A stretch of 64,000 nt of DNA from Pagrus major (Eukaryota > Chordata > Actinopteri > Spariformes > Sparidae): NCBI RefSeq assembly GCF_040436345.1, contig NC_133218.1, positions 21,865,570 through 21,929,569 on the forward strand, in the 5' to 3' direction. Position 1 is the first letter of the stretch; every line of letters starts with the position of its first letter. Position numbers and translations under genes: made by a program. The notes below the pieces were generated by a model that saw nothing but the letters and a program-made list of their open reading frames with translations, was not told the origin of the DNA and ran no database searches. Positions 37,883-50,030 of the stretch are shown piece by piece.

Positions 37883-40320
37883 CTTTCTACTGTCAAAACA
37901 TTAAAGTCTTAGTTGTTTATTTATGCACTCAGATTTCTGTCTCTTAAAGGTTATCAGGTCATGGTAACAACCAACTCCATTATTCATGCCACAGAGAAGT
38001 TATTAACTGGAGTCTTTAGCTGCATCTTACTGTGGCAGAATAAACATTAGGTTACTGGCTTTGAAACTGAGTTGAGGTATAAATAATCATGTGACATTTT
38101 GATTTCATTAGCTTCTGAAGTTGTCTCCTCTGGACAAAGATTAGCTGTATAATCTACAAAAAAATTTGTAAGGGTTATTTTTTTCTGCAGAGTGCTCTCC
38201 TGTAACAACCTTTGTTGCAACAGTTTCCGATAAAACTGACGTGTAAAGCAAAATAATTGGGCAAAACATAAAAACACGGCTGTATATGTTGTTTTTCTCT
38301 TTAGAGTGCAGAAACCCAGTGTTGACACAGCATACACAAGCTGTGCTTGAGATTCTTTCAAATGATACTCTGTGGCCTGGCAGTTAATTATCAGAGTGAA
38401 CGGGCAAACCAAACAACAGCGAGGCCAGGCAGCCCGCATGTCAAAAAGGAAGCACGAGAAGGGGGAGATCAGATAGTCCTGTGAGAGTCCACTGGACTGG
38501 AGTGTGCAAGCCTTAGAGATTGCATGTCTCTACTTACATGTGTGCATCATAGAGTCCTTTGCCTTTTATTGCCATGGCTGGACTGTGTGGTGAATTTGTT
38601 ACATAAGAAGACATAAACTTTAAATCCCACTTCTCAATACACACAAGTGATGCGCTTTTGAGAGCAACACATAATTATAGATATGGAGTGTTTGGCAACT
38701 GTCTCGCTCTATGAATAAGAAATGCCTATCATAAACACAGCCTGTTCAAGGAGGGACAGTTAAGCCATTAAAAGGTACAAAGACACAGGTACAAAGGCAG
38801 ACTCATTGCTGTTCTGCCTTTGACCCAGCAGGAAAAAGAGTGAGTAGGTAGGACTGGATAAGGTGTAATGTGTTGATAACATGTTGTGTGTGTGGGACCC
38901 ACATAAAAAACATCTAGACGCAATTAGCAGCTACAGTAACTCGAAGAAGAAGAGGAGCAACTGAAAATATCATAATTGGGGTCACAATGAGGTCCGGGAG
39001 CTTCCTTCACCCTCCGAGCAGAGGACAGGACGACATGCTATCTAGAATCACACACTGGGGCAGCATTATGCCGGTGTTGTTTGGTCCAGTGTCAAAAAGC
39101 AAAGCAGGCGCAATGAAGGATCTTTGTGTTGCAGTATCTCCATGAAAAAAAAAAGAGCTTATGATACAGATATCCCTTGGTCAACATTGTAACAAGGTGG
39201 TGCATCAACATGTAAATTTTTGGCCTTTCAAATTTTGACCTTTTTATGTATACACTACACCCACTTCATTTCTCTTTCATTTGATGCGAAGTGGCTGTGG
39301 CTCAATGTGTCTCCAGGCCACAGTAAAATAAAGCATTTCTCTGTGGTCTGGAGACACACTAGAGACACTCACCCCGTTCTGCAGTCACAGCCAGATTCAT
39401 ATCACATGCTACCTTTTGTCAAAGTCACACCAGTGGAGTCCAACATGTTGCTTACAAGTTTCAAGTTAGGCCAGTCAGTGTAACCAGTGAGGATGGGTGG
39501 ATGTGTGTAGATACAGTTAGTGTACGGTGCTGCACCATAATTATGGCAATCTCAGTATGTCATACTTTCTGCTTTCTACTTTACAATGATGGCTTCATAC
39601 AGTGTCAGTGCTGGTACTCGTTACAATTCCTCATGTCATCAGTCAATCAGAGAGCTACTGTAACGAAACACAAAAGCACTTTGAGAAGAGGAAGGATGAG
39701 CTAGAAGTCAAGCTAGCCAGGGCAGACAAGCTTACATAAGATCTGACGACTACCTGTACGGTAACCTCATCAGTGTTGACTGGGAGATGCAGTCAAGTGT
39801 GCTCCAGTCAAGTCCAGTGTGGAAATAAGTCCAACTGTGTCAGACTAGTGTGCTCCTCAATCAGAGCCTCTCCATCTCATATCAGACAACCACGGCAAAA
39901 GGCTCAATGAGCCAATGGAGCACCGGATGATAAAGAAGCCTCTTCTTTAGGATTTGTGTCATTTTTTTGTCTTAATCATTAACCAGTGAATTTATCGGTT
40001 AGTTACCGGTTAATGGATTTCGGGCAATCAATAGCAAAATAAACCAAAACTGACGTATGCACTCCAGTGTGTTTTGTATTGCATCTTGGATCATTCCTGA
40101 CTTTGTTTCCAACGTGTATAAAGACATTCTTCATTCTCCAAATTCCACCACTTCGGGGTCTGTAGCATGCATCATACATGCATTAAACTTGCACACGGTG
40201 TTAAAACCCTGTGTTGTTTTGAGGATGCACCAAAAGTGCTGTAATGTGCTAAAATATTGAAAACAAAATGATAAAGTGTGTATAGGGGCAGGTGAGTAGG
40301 TGGAGTACTTACAGTATGTA

Positions 40321-40324
<4 letters not shown>

Positions 40325-40372
<48 letters not shown>
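40325..40372. repeat. (AG)24 microsatellite
   Basis: Uninterrupted AG dinucleotides. The minus-strand frame through it is a Ser-Leu repeat (about 176 codons in all) and is not a gene. Confidence 0.95.
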
Positions 40373-40375
<3 letters not shown>

Positions 40376-42104
40376 GAGATTCTGCTGCACTGAGCAGATT
40401 TGCAGGGCCAAGGTCAAGGTCACAGCAGGCTTACTTCCCGCCAGAGGCAGAGGTAACCTGAACCAACAACTGCAACACAAGAGAGCCCACACTATCTCCA
40501 GCATGGGTGTGAAATGAAAAAAAAGAGGTTGCCCTTGTGCTGGTGTGAACAGGCGGTCTATGAAAACATATGCAGATTTTATGCATGCAAGAGATATTTT
40601 GTGTGTCCACAGATCAGATTTAATTCGTAGGTCATGTGATGCTTTTCTTTTTTCAGTTTGAGACGACTCTCCCGCATGATTTTTACTGTCATTTTTCCAC
40701 ATAGTGATGTTATTATTAGTAGCTCAAGTGTTAAATCATAGTTTATCAATGTGCCAATAAAGTGAGATATTAAATACTCATAACAACAATCCAGTTGAAC
40801 AACTTTAAGTTCCTCCTCTGTGCTCAAAGTAGCCATTAACCAGTAACCATTCAGTGAGGCAGCTCAGCACACAGATTAAAATATTCATGTGCTCTACATG
40901 AAGTGTGCTTTCATCTATAAGTTAAAACCTCGGGAGAGGGTGTAAGCATTTTACTTTGATAGTCTGGTTCCAATAAACATTTTGGTGGACTAAAATGTGT
41001 CAGCGAGGTAACAGAAGGGTGAGACAGTGTGTGAAATCAGAGCTCAGGAAGACTCTCATAACATGTAACATGTCTCTCTGGCAAGGCGGATTTGGATTTC
41101 AGTAATCATGCTTTTCCATGCTTTTTTGATATGATGAGAAAGCACGGCTGGTAAATGTATTTTAGAGGGTAATTTATTCAACTTTTTTTCCAGGCTTTAA
41201 ACCCAGGATGCTGCAGTTTGCCTGAAGCTAGTGAGGCGCGAAAATATTTTAATGTTTGGAGGAACAGAACTCAGATTCAGACCTCGAACTGCAGACATTT
41301 TTATGTCACTTACTTCTTCCAGCTTCTTCTGGGGAATTTTGTGTGTTCCCAGAAAAACTGGAGGATGTGATCACTTCAACTGAGGATCAACTCCAAGATA
41401 CCCATAAAATATACATTGTACAGGTCTTATCCCTTGACTCTCGTACTGTTTTACATGATTCTCGTGTTGATGGTAAAAGACGTTAGTGGTGTTTGAGTAT
41501 GTTGCGAGGACGTCTGCAGCAAAACTTGCAAAATTACGCTTTTCTGGTCCGTGCCAGACTTTTCATACCCAAACCATGTCCCTATTTTGATAAAAGCTCC
41601 TCGTTTTCTTCTTTGCTGCTCAGAATCCATCTTCTGGTTGGAATGATCCCGTTCTGTGTTTTCTGCCTGCATCCATGGCGTGCAGAAGAACGCAAAGCAT
41701 TGTCCAATTACAAAGAATATTGCTGTCAAGGGTGTGATTTGCAACCAACGAAATAAAAATTTGGCCATAATATGAAATGATAGTCATGTTTTTTTTCATC
41801 GCCATGCGAGATATATCGTCATATCACACAATAAATAATGAAATAAAATGTCCAGTATGTGACAGACGATGTCAAATGTGTTAAACAGAAACATCAATTG
41901 TATGTGTTGTACAAATACTGGTGGCAAAGACAATGCAATGTACAAAATAAATATTTCTAATGTCATTTCATTTCATTCACGTCAAATAGGACGGATGTAT
42001 GTAAGTGTTAACATTGTCAGATTATGACTTTGGCTGAAATGAGGCAACCAATGTTTGGTCTTCAGGCACTTCCATGTTTTTAAGGGTCTGTCTGATATCA
42101 GCAT

Positions 42105-42260
42105 GTTGATGTTGTTCTTAGAACATCATAATTAATGTTGTTCCAGGACCATAAATGCAACTGACCAACACATTTGTGTAATGTCATAGCACATCGACTC
42201 GTGTTGGTGTTGCTCCTGGAACATTATAATAAATGATGCTCCAGGACCATCAATTCTAAC
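42105..42260. repeat. Two diverged copies of a ~57-bp motif, 98 bp apart
   Basis: Copy 1 (42,105-42,161) and copy 2 (42,203-42,260) share the order gttgatgttg/gttggtgttg, agaacat/ggaacat, attaatg/ataaatg and ttccaggaccat/ctccaggaccat, ending in aac. Each copy itself has an inverted gaaca...ccagga arrangement. It is either a tandem duplication or part of a longer interspersed repeat. Confidence 0.6.
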
Positions 42261-45200
42261 GACAACAGGACAAAGTCCATTTTTTTGACATTCAGATTTT
42301 GCTGTTATTAAGAATCAACGCGGATAAGCTTTCAGGAAATGTCCAAGTTATAATTACAACTTGCATGTACATGTGATTTTGATTATTGATAATTACTCTG
42401 TTGTAAGCCCAAACCAAAAGAAAAATACAGTATATATGGAATAGGGACAGTGAGAGAAGCAGTGACTGACACCACCAGCTTACACTGTGTATAACTGAGA
42501 GGCCTGCCTGCATAGGTGTCAGCCATCTCACTGATGGACTCCCTGACAGCCTCAGCTCACAGGGCCAGGCGATACTAATGGGCTGTCTCTACTTTTCTCA
42601 CTCATGTATACGCTCTGTGAGATACCTGGAAGTCTCTTCTCAGGGTAGCTGCTAGATAACAGCGGTCACCTTCCTTGCAGGAAAAGACCAAGGCCTCGGA
42701 CTTGGAGGTGCCGTTTCTCATCCTGACAGCATCACACCCAGCTGCAAACCAACACACCGGAGATTTCAGTGAAGCCAGCTCTGTAAAACCTACATAATCC
42801 ACAAATAGCATAGATGCCACTATGTCACTTATCTCCAGATGTCAGTTGAGCCCCCTTGTCAATACTCCCCAGCATATCTGGGATGTGTCTGACTCCATGC
42901 TAAGCAAGCAGGCATAGCTGTCAGTCAGTGTGAACAGATATGATATGACTTGCAGTATCTCCCACAAGCTGTCTTTGGAAACAGCTCTGTAAGTCCTCTC
43001 TAAATCCGTAAAACACATGTAGACTAGATCATAAAATTCCTGAACACATCACTGATCCACTGCAACACAGCTAGCAAAGAAGCCAAACTAGATTTAAATA
43101 CTCCTCGACCTCAATCCACAGAAAATTAATTGCCAACAACAACAATAATCAATGAACCACTCAAGTCATTTATCATGCATAAACATTAGCTGGTTCCAGG
43201 ATGATTTTCTGTCTTTTCCTGTTTTTTAGAGCGAAAAATTGTTTGTTCTTCACTGTTGGTTGAACAAAAAACAATTGGAGATGTCACCTTAAAACTGCAA
43301 TGAGCATGTTTTAACATATTACAGACTAAACAGTTATTTGATTGAATGGAAATACGTTCATCGGCTTTCTTGATGAGAAGATCGACACCACCAGGAGGAA
43401 AAAGCTGGCTAAACTCTGTCCAAAAGTAACTAAATCTACCATCACCTCGTAAAAACATGTTGTGGTTTTAAAGGGGTTTTGTGTCGGACTATTCCTCGGG
43501 TCGAGTCTCCCATCATTGCCTGACAACCTCACTGTGACAACAAGACTGCTGTTTCCACTTGGAGGTGGAGAGAATCGGAAGATGATACAGTCAGCTTACC
43601 GCTAGCCTGCATCTGCACATCCTGTGTGCACGAAGACAATCAACAGACTGGTACTGGAGACAACTGGCAGCGTGTGAGATACTGGGTTTATTTTCTTTTT
43701 AAAGGGATGCTTTATTGATTTTTTGGGAAGAGTGTTTACTCATGGGTGAAGAACTGTACTGAACTGAAAACATTGGCAAAGATCCTTTATTAATTTGTTT
43801 GGAAAGAGGGTTCACTCGGGACAAATGTGACAAACAAACAAACTGAATGACTGTCTTTTGTTGTTTATTGTTGAATCCCTGAAGGGTATTTTTTGTTCAA
43901 CTCTGGAATCTTTATTTTTGATGAACATTATTTGAACTTGCCTTGCCCAAACCTGCAAAAAGCCACCAGGATAAAGTCAAGGTGTTGTACTTTTATCTTT
44001 TTAAAGAAGAATTTGAAAATGTACAGTTGTCAGGGCATAAAACCAACGACCTGTTGGTTTTTACAAATCCAGGATCTGATAGTCTAACAATGGCAAAACT
44101 GTGCAGGACAAAGAAAAAGTTCAGATCTAAAATCAAACTGAATCATGGCCTTAAAATTTAAAATCAAATCAGGGATTTGTAGAATTGTGACACCCCTAAT
44201 AAGAGTGTCAATAGAGTATCAATTTTCTCATCTAACTAACTCAATAATTGGTAAAAAGATAAAATACCAACAAAGGGATGTCCTTACCGGAGGGTAGCAA
44301 CTTCTTTGTCATCATTGAGGTCATCAACAGAAAGTTAAAGTTTCGCAGCGATCGGTTAGTGATGAAATCATAAATGACCTCAGGTAAATTGGTGGGCCAT
44401 TTCAGTCAGGGGATTTTGACTATGGAGTGACTCAAGTTGTATGTTCCTGCCCTACGGAGGCACGCAAAGCAACAGTCAGAAACACTTTAACCAGATCCTG
44501 TGTGTAGACCTCCAGTCGGCCCGTCCCCGGCTCTCGATGCCTCGTAGGGGAAATCTACATCAGTAACACAAACTGGCAGATTGGTCTCAACAGTTTAGAA
44601 TTTGCCACAATAATCATAGCCTCAGCCTTCCTGCTATTTGGCCTTGGCAAGCAGGAGAAAACTCATAAAATAAGCAACCTTATACAAACAAGAGCATATT
44701 TTAACTATACGCTTGGGCATTCCTTTTTTGCTATTCACTGTAGCTGTTATTGTAAATGATCTCCTCCTAAATGTTTGTACCAGTTTCACACAAACAGTCC
44801 AAGAAAGACAACTTAATTAATGCCATGTTGGAGGCCTATTACTGAAGAGATACAGTTTAGTTTTGTTCCGCTTGTCCTCTGACAGCAGGCTACAGAGAAC
44901 AGAGATATAAGTTTAAGAGACACTGCCAAAACACAAGTTGTGTGAGTGAGTGTTATAAGTAGAGGACGGGGCCTGTGTTTAGACAGGGGCATCCTGTGCT
45001 GGTGAAACAAGAAGGAAAATGTCTCGACATCACAGCGTCTCAGAGAGGAAGAAAGAAGCCAGACGTCCAATAATATTCTTTAAGTTGTTCACACTGTTCT
45101 GTTTACATCGTCTCATGATAAATGGAAAAAGCTCCAGTCTGTTTCAGTGGTGTTGTGTGTGAACTTTGTTTACATAAGAAAAACACTTTTCAAACATTTA

Positions 45201-45479
45201 AGTGGCCGTTAATCATTAGTAGTAGCGTCAGGTCACAGGTGCCAATATCCCAACAGATGTAGTTTACTGGTGATCTAAAATCCAAAAATGAGAAAATGCA
45301 AAAATGATGATTTGGACACAGCCACGGTTTCCAATGAAGGAGTGGAAGGTAACTAAGTACATTAAGTACTTAAGTACTGATATATAATGTTTTCCACTCC
45401 TCCACATTTCAGAGGAAATATTAAGAAAAAGAAGAAGAAGAAAAAAGAAAACAAAGTATCTTAATTCATCACATACAAT

Positions 45480-45725
45480 ATACAATGTAACCCATCCCGG
45501 AGGAGCAGTGGGCAGCCAACTTACTGTGCCAACTCCAGATCCAAGCCAGTGCCTTGGTCAAGGGCACTGACCGGAGAATGAACCTAATATATATGTTTTG
45601 ATGGCGGAGGAAACCGGAGTAGCCGGATCCAAGGTGAGAACAAATCACAGCATCAGAAACACCCTGTTAAGTCTAAGATTTGAACCCAGGACCTGTGAGG
45701 CAACAGGGCTAACCACTGTTACACT
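45480..45725. repeat. Interspersed fish repeat fragment
   Basis: The + strand has cccggaggagcagtgggcagcc, agtgccttggtcaagggcac and tttgaacccaggacctgtg. On the minus strand the last part reads tggttagccctgttgcctcacaggtcctgggttcaaa. These phrases recur in fish interspersed repeats as I remember them. It has no coding capacity, although a short reading frame crosses it. Confidence 0.5.
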
Positions 45726-47231
45726 GTATTGTATCTGTAACTCTGCTTTTTTTAATTTGACATTCATTCAATCCTTGTTAATGTGCAGATTACATCTTTT
45801 TAATGGTCATATAAATATTACATTCAACATTTCATTATAAAATCTAGCAGTGTATGAAAATACTGTAATATAGCCTATTCAATATAAAACTGATATGGGC
45901 CATGCCCATTTTTCTGATGGTACTTATGACACTAGTAATGCAATTTATTACAGTTTAGAGGACTCACGAGAGACAGTTTAAAAAAGAAGCAGCAGAGGCT
46001 GAGATATCCAGACTTTTAATACTGACTGTTTTAATACTACTTTATGTGTAAAATTGATGGAGACCTATTATGCTTTTTTATTTTTTTCCCTTTCCTTCAG
46101 TGTTTTATAGGTTCTTGTGCATGTAAAAGATCTAGAAAGCTAAAACAGTCAAAGTCCGCACCATCAGAAGCTCCTCTCTCCCACAGAAAACACTGCTCCT
46201 GAAACGCCTCGTCAGTCATCCCGCCTTTAATTCCGTGACTTTGTGACATCACACTACATCACCATGTCACACTTTTGCATAATGTGGGCCTAGCAGCTAG
46301 TTTGGCTCTTAAGAATTGATTTACCACAGCTGCTTTGTTGTTGTTAGCGATGCTGGCTCAGGCATGTGTGAGCCGACCAATCAGAGGAACATGGGTTATG
46401 TTTGATCATTAAAGCAACCTGTTCTAGTAGTAACCCGAAATAAAATTATGAACCTGAAAATGAGCATAATACGTCTCCTTTGAGTCACTGAATTAGGACT
46501 TCTACTTTTACTTTTCATGAAGTCTTTTTCTAATGTGGCATTGCTAATATTACTTTAAGGTACCCTGTTGAGTGTTTGACCCCTACTATTACTGTGAAAC
46601 AGTTTACTTTATGAGTGCATCCCTGTTTTGTTTGTTTTGTGTACACTGATCAACAGGTCACTGATCATCAAGATATGCTGGTATACACCAAAAACCAGAA
46701 CTAGGTAAGAAGACATCAAGGATACAAAGAATGCATTTGGTGAGAGATGACTCTGGCATGTATACGTAACTTCTGTTTGTTTACAAGAAAATGCCACAGG
46801 GCACCTTTAAGTAAATGATATAAATGCTTCTTGCACTGCTGTCCATGGGGAACAAACATAAGACGTTCGATGAAATATAGGCTCATAAACACAGAGAGAA
46901 AATGATGGGCGGAAAGTGAAACAAGAACGGGAAGTCGGGTCATTAATCTAGCTGGCTGGTGCTCAGCGGGGTGTTAACCCCAGGGAGCAGCCATTTCTTA
47001 GTGATGCCATCCTCCGAACTCCAAAAGGATGACTCATCGTGGACCCATCGAGGGCAAATAACATTCACACATGGTCTGGCATAACAGCACGACAGTCCTT
47101 GGTGAGACACAAACTTAGCTACAGTCAGTCAAAACTTTGATTCTGTTGGCAGTTTCTGTCTCGCAGGTGTCCTCTGTTCAAATACATCTTTCACTCTGTG
47201 TGTTGCCTAACTGATACCTCTGTGCAGCCGT

Positions 47232-47251
47232 GCATGTGCACGTGCACATGC
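47232..47251. other. Perfect 20-bp palindrome, mostly alternating purine/pyrimidine
   Basis: GCATGTGCACGTGCACATGC is identical to its own reverse complement and alternates purine and pyrimidine throughout, so it could form Z-DNA or a small cruciform. It has a CACGTG core (E-box). It lies in a non-coding stretch. Confidence 0.85.
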
Positions 47252-49859
47252 GAATGATGCATGTATGAGTCTACAGTACATACTTGTTTAAGAGTGAGTC
47301 TGTTCTCCTCAGGGTTTGCCTGTGGAGCCTGCGACGTTTCCTCTCACCCTACTGTCAGGCACTGCTCAGCTGTTGCCTGCATGGCTTCTTAACGGTCTGG
47401 GGAGCAATGTACCCTCCTGTCCCTCCTCAGCACACCAACACACCCCGGTGACCCGGCCGGGGCTAAAGGTCAGCACAGAGCCCAGAGCTAGCACTGGAGA
47501 GGTCACTCTGGAAAAGTTTCTTTGTCTCCTCTACTTAACTGAGAAACAAGTGAGTTCACAGAGCTGTGAATAAATATTTGCAACATTTTAGACATTCAGT
47601 TTAGTTTGAATTTTGGGTGGGTTTGATAGGTCAGGATTGGACGCATATACAGTTTCGCCAAAAAGTCATGACATACACTTGTAGTGATTGTAATAAAGTT
47701 CTCTTCTGTAATTTGCAGTACATCAAATTGAAATATGTTCAAGTCAAATTCAGTTTTAATTTGAGGGCAGTTCCAAAGTCCAAGTTTGGTGGCAGGACTT
47801 CTTGAAATGTGCCTCGAAGAGACTGTTTTAAGATCTTAGCATGTATCACACTTTCACAGCAGGTCCGACAGACAAAGCACAGAACCACGAACACCTCTCT
47901 GTAGCTAACACTATGCGGCAGCTGACTTCCTACATCTTTCTTTCTCTGAAATCAACATAAAGAGGACGACTTAGGCATTACATTAATTATCACATTATTA
48001 TTACAGCTGGCTAAATTGGTGTGTGCATTCAAATCAGCTCAAACCCAGTTATGAAACACAACCAAGACAAAAGTTAAAACAATAATAAGCAGGAGAATTT
48101 GCAGATTTTGTCATTAAAAAGTCAAATATCGAATATAGTCGTAACACAAATTATGGTTACCATGAAAGTAGGACAAATAACTTTCACAGTCGATGACAGG
48201 TCCTGAATGCAGATGGGAGATATGGATGCAATGTTTATATATCACAATACAATACAATATGGATAAAATGAACAAAAAATACTACTTGTTGTTTTACTAA
48301 TCCAGCTATTTAAATACCCACTGAATCAAATACCTCATCAAATTGGTGCAAAAATCATATAACAAGAGCCGACAGCCATGCAAACGGGTCTGTGAGGCTG
48401 TACTCAGGCACAGCTATGCATTGACCTAAATGGTAACGTCAGCATGCTAGACATGCTCACAATGACAATGTTAAAGTGCTGATGTTTAGCAGGCATTATA
48501 TTATATATATTATATTATATACACAAATGTCAGCCTACATGTTTCACTACAGAAAAACTAAGGATATCCCCGAAGTCAGTAGGATTCATTCTCTGGGCAC
48601 CATGAATGTTTGCACAAATGTTTACAGTTATTGCAAGTGGTAGAGTGACCATCTAACAGACTGATATTGCCATCGATACAGCCACACCACCAAAATAATA
48701 AACTTGCGCTCGGTAACATTCAGCATTTTCAGTCAGACATCACAAAATGAATGAATTTGCAGTGCGAGCTAGGCAACATTAAACTTACATATAATAACAA
48801 TAATTAACCATTTGCGCATCAAGCACAAGTAGAAAACAGACACAGACGACAGGCAATCTCTCGTCACCTCAATTGCTAACAATGTTAGCACATGCCATGT
48901 GATACCAACAGGACGAAGAAGAGGGCTCCTGCTAAGCCCTGTAGAAGAGGAAGTTTCCCGTGAGTGGATGACGTTTATCGAGCTGGATTACAAGTTGTTT
49001 GCGGCGAACAACAACTGCGAGAGTGAATAAAGAGATAAATAAGAGACAAATGCAGAAAGCGCAGTGAAACTGAGGGCTGATATGCAAGTACTTGATAGAA
49101 ATTAAATTTAATTACTCGATTATGGAAAATACTTTTAATGCCCATCGCTCTATCTTCATATCGCCCCGTGTCACAACCTCCTACTGTACGATGTTTGCTT
49201 CATTTGTGCAACTACTGTCATGACTCAGTTTGGGACATTTTAAGAGGTTGTGACACAGGGCGTGAAGCCTCTTTGGACTGAATCAACTTAATGTAAGTGC
49301 GCAAGAATGGACACCCTCCATATTTCCAGTTAAGCAATGGACACTGTGGGGTTACCAATCCATGTTACAGGTTAGTGAGTGAAAGAGACACTACATCAAA
49401 GATGAGGCTGAGAATAAAACCCCGTCCTGCGGTGGCCTTAATCCTTCAACACCTGCGATTTGAAGCACACTCCTTTGATGTTGTTGGTTCAGCTGGAGAG
49501 AAAGAGACTTGATAGGGAGACAGAGAAAGAGAGAGAGTGAGCGAGATGGGGGGATAATAGACTGCTCATTTAAAACTGAACTAAAGTGAATGCAAGTTAA
49601 GTTGACAGTTTGGTGCGAGGAGCAAATCAGCTCTTCTATAACTCTTCAATGATATAACTCGGGGAAGGTTTACTGCTCCATCTCACTGACAAAGTACTGG
49701 ATGAGAATGCTGACTGGCTATCTGCTGATGTCTGGAACCAATAAATATATAAAATTCAAAGCCAGCAACAACTCATAAAGACACCAGTTGTCATTGAGCT
49801 TGTCTGGACATTATTTTTAAGGCCAGAGCTCACAGCTCCCGGTCCTCCACGATATAAAA

Positions 49860-50030
49860 ATGTCTCCACAGGCCTTACATGTACCTCTTGCTACATGGTC
49901 ACTGCTGTTTGTGCTGTTTTGTCATATGCATTACTGTTTGTCTATCACGTATTGTCTTACATGTACCGAGTGAATTATGCCTGCTTCAGGGATTTCCCCC
50001 TGGGGATGAATAAAGATTTTTTTTAACTGA
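49860..50030 (+). repeat. Possible 3' tail of a LINE-type retrotransposon
   Basis: The stretch ends tttccccctggggatgaataaagattttttttaactga, like the short terminal tails of fish LINEs that finish in a simple repeat after gaataaag. No reverse transcriptase remains visible upstream. Confidence 0.35.

Noticed and set aside
38047..38439. 130-codon minus-strand frame
   Set aside because: No motif, no splice sites, and ordinary AT-rich non-coding composition.
40172..40702. 176-codon minus-strand frame with Ser-Leu repeat
   Set aside because: The middle is only the (AG)n microsatellite; the flanks show no conservation-like features.
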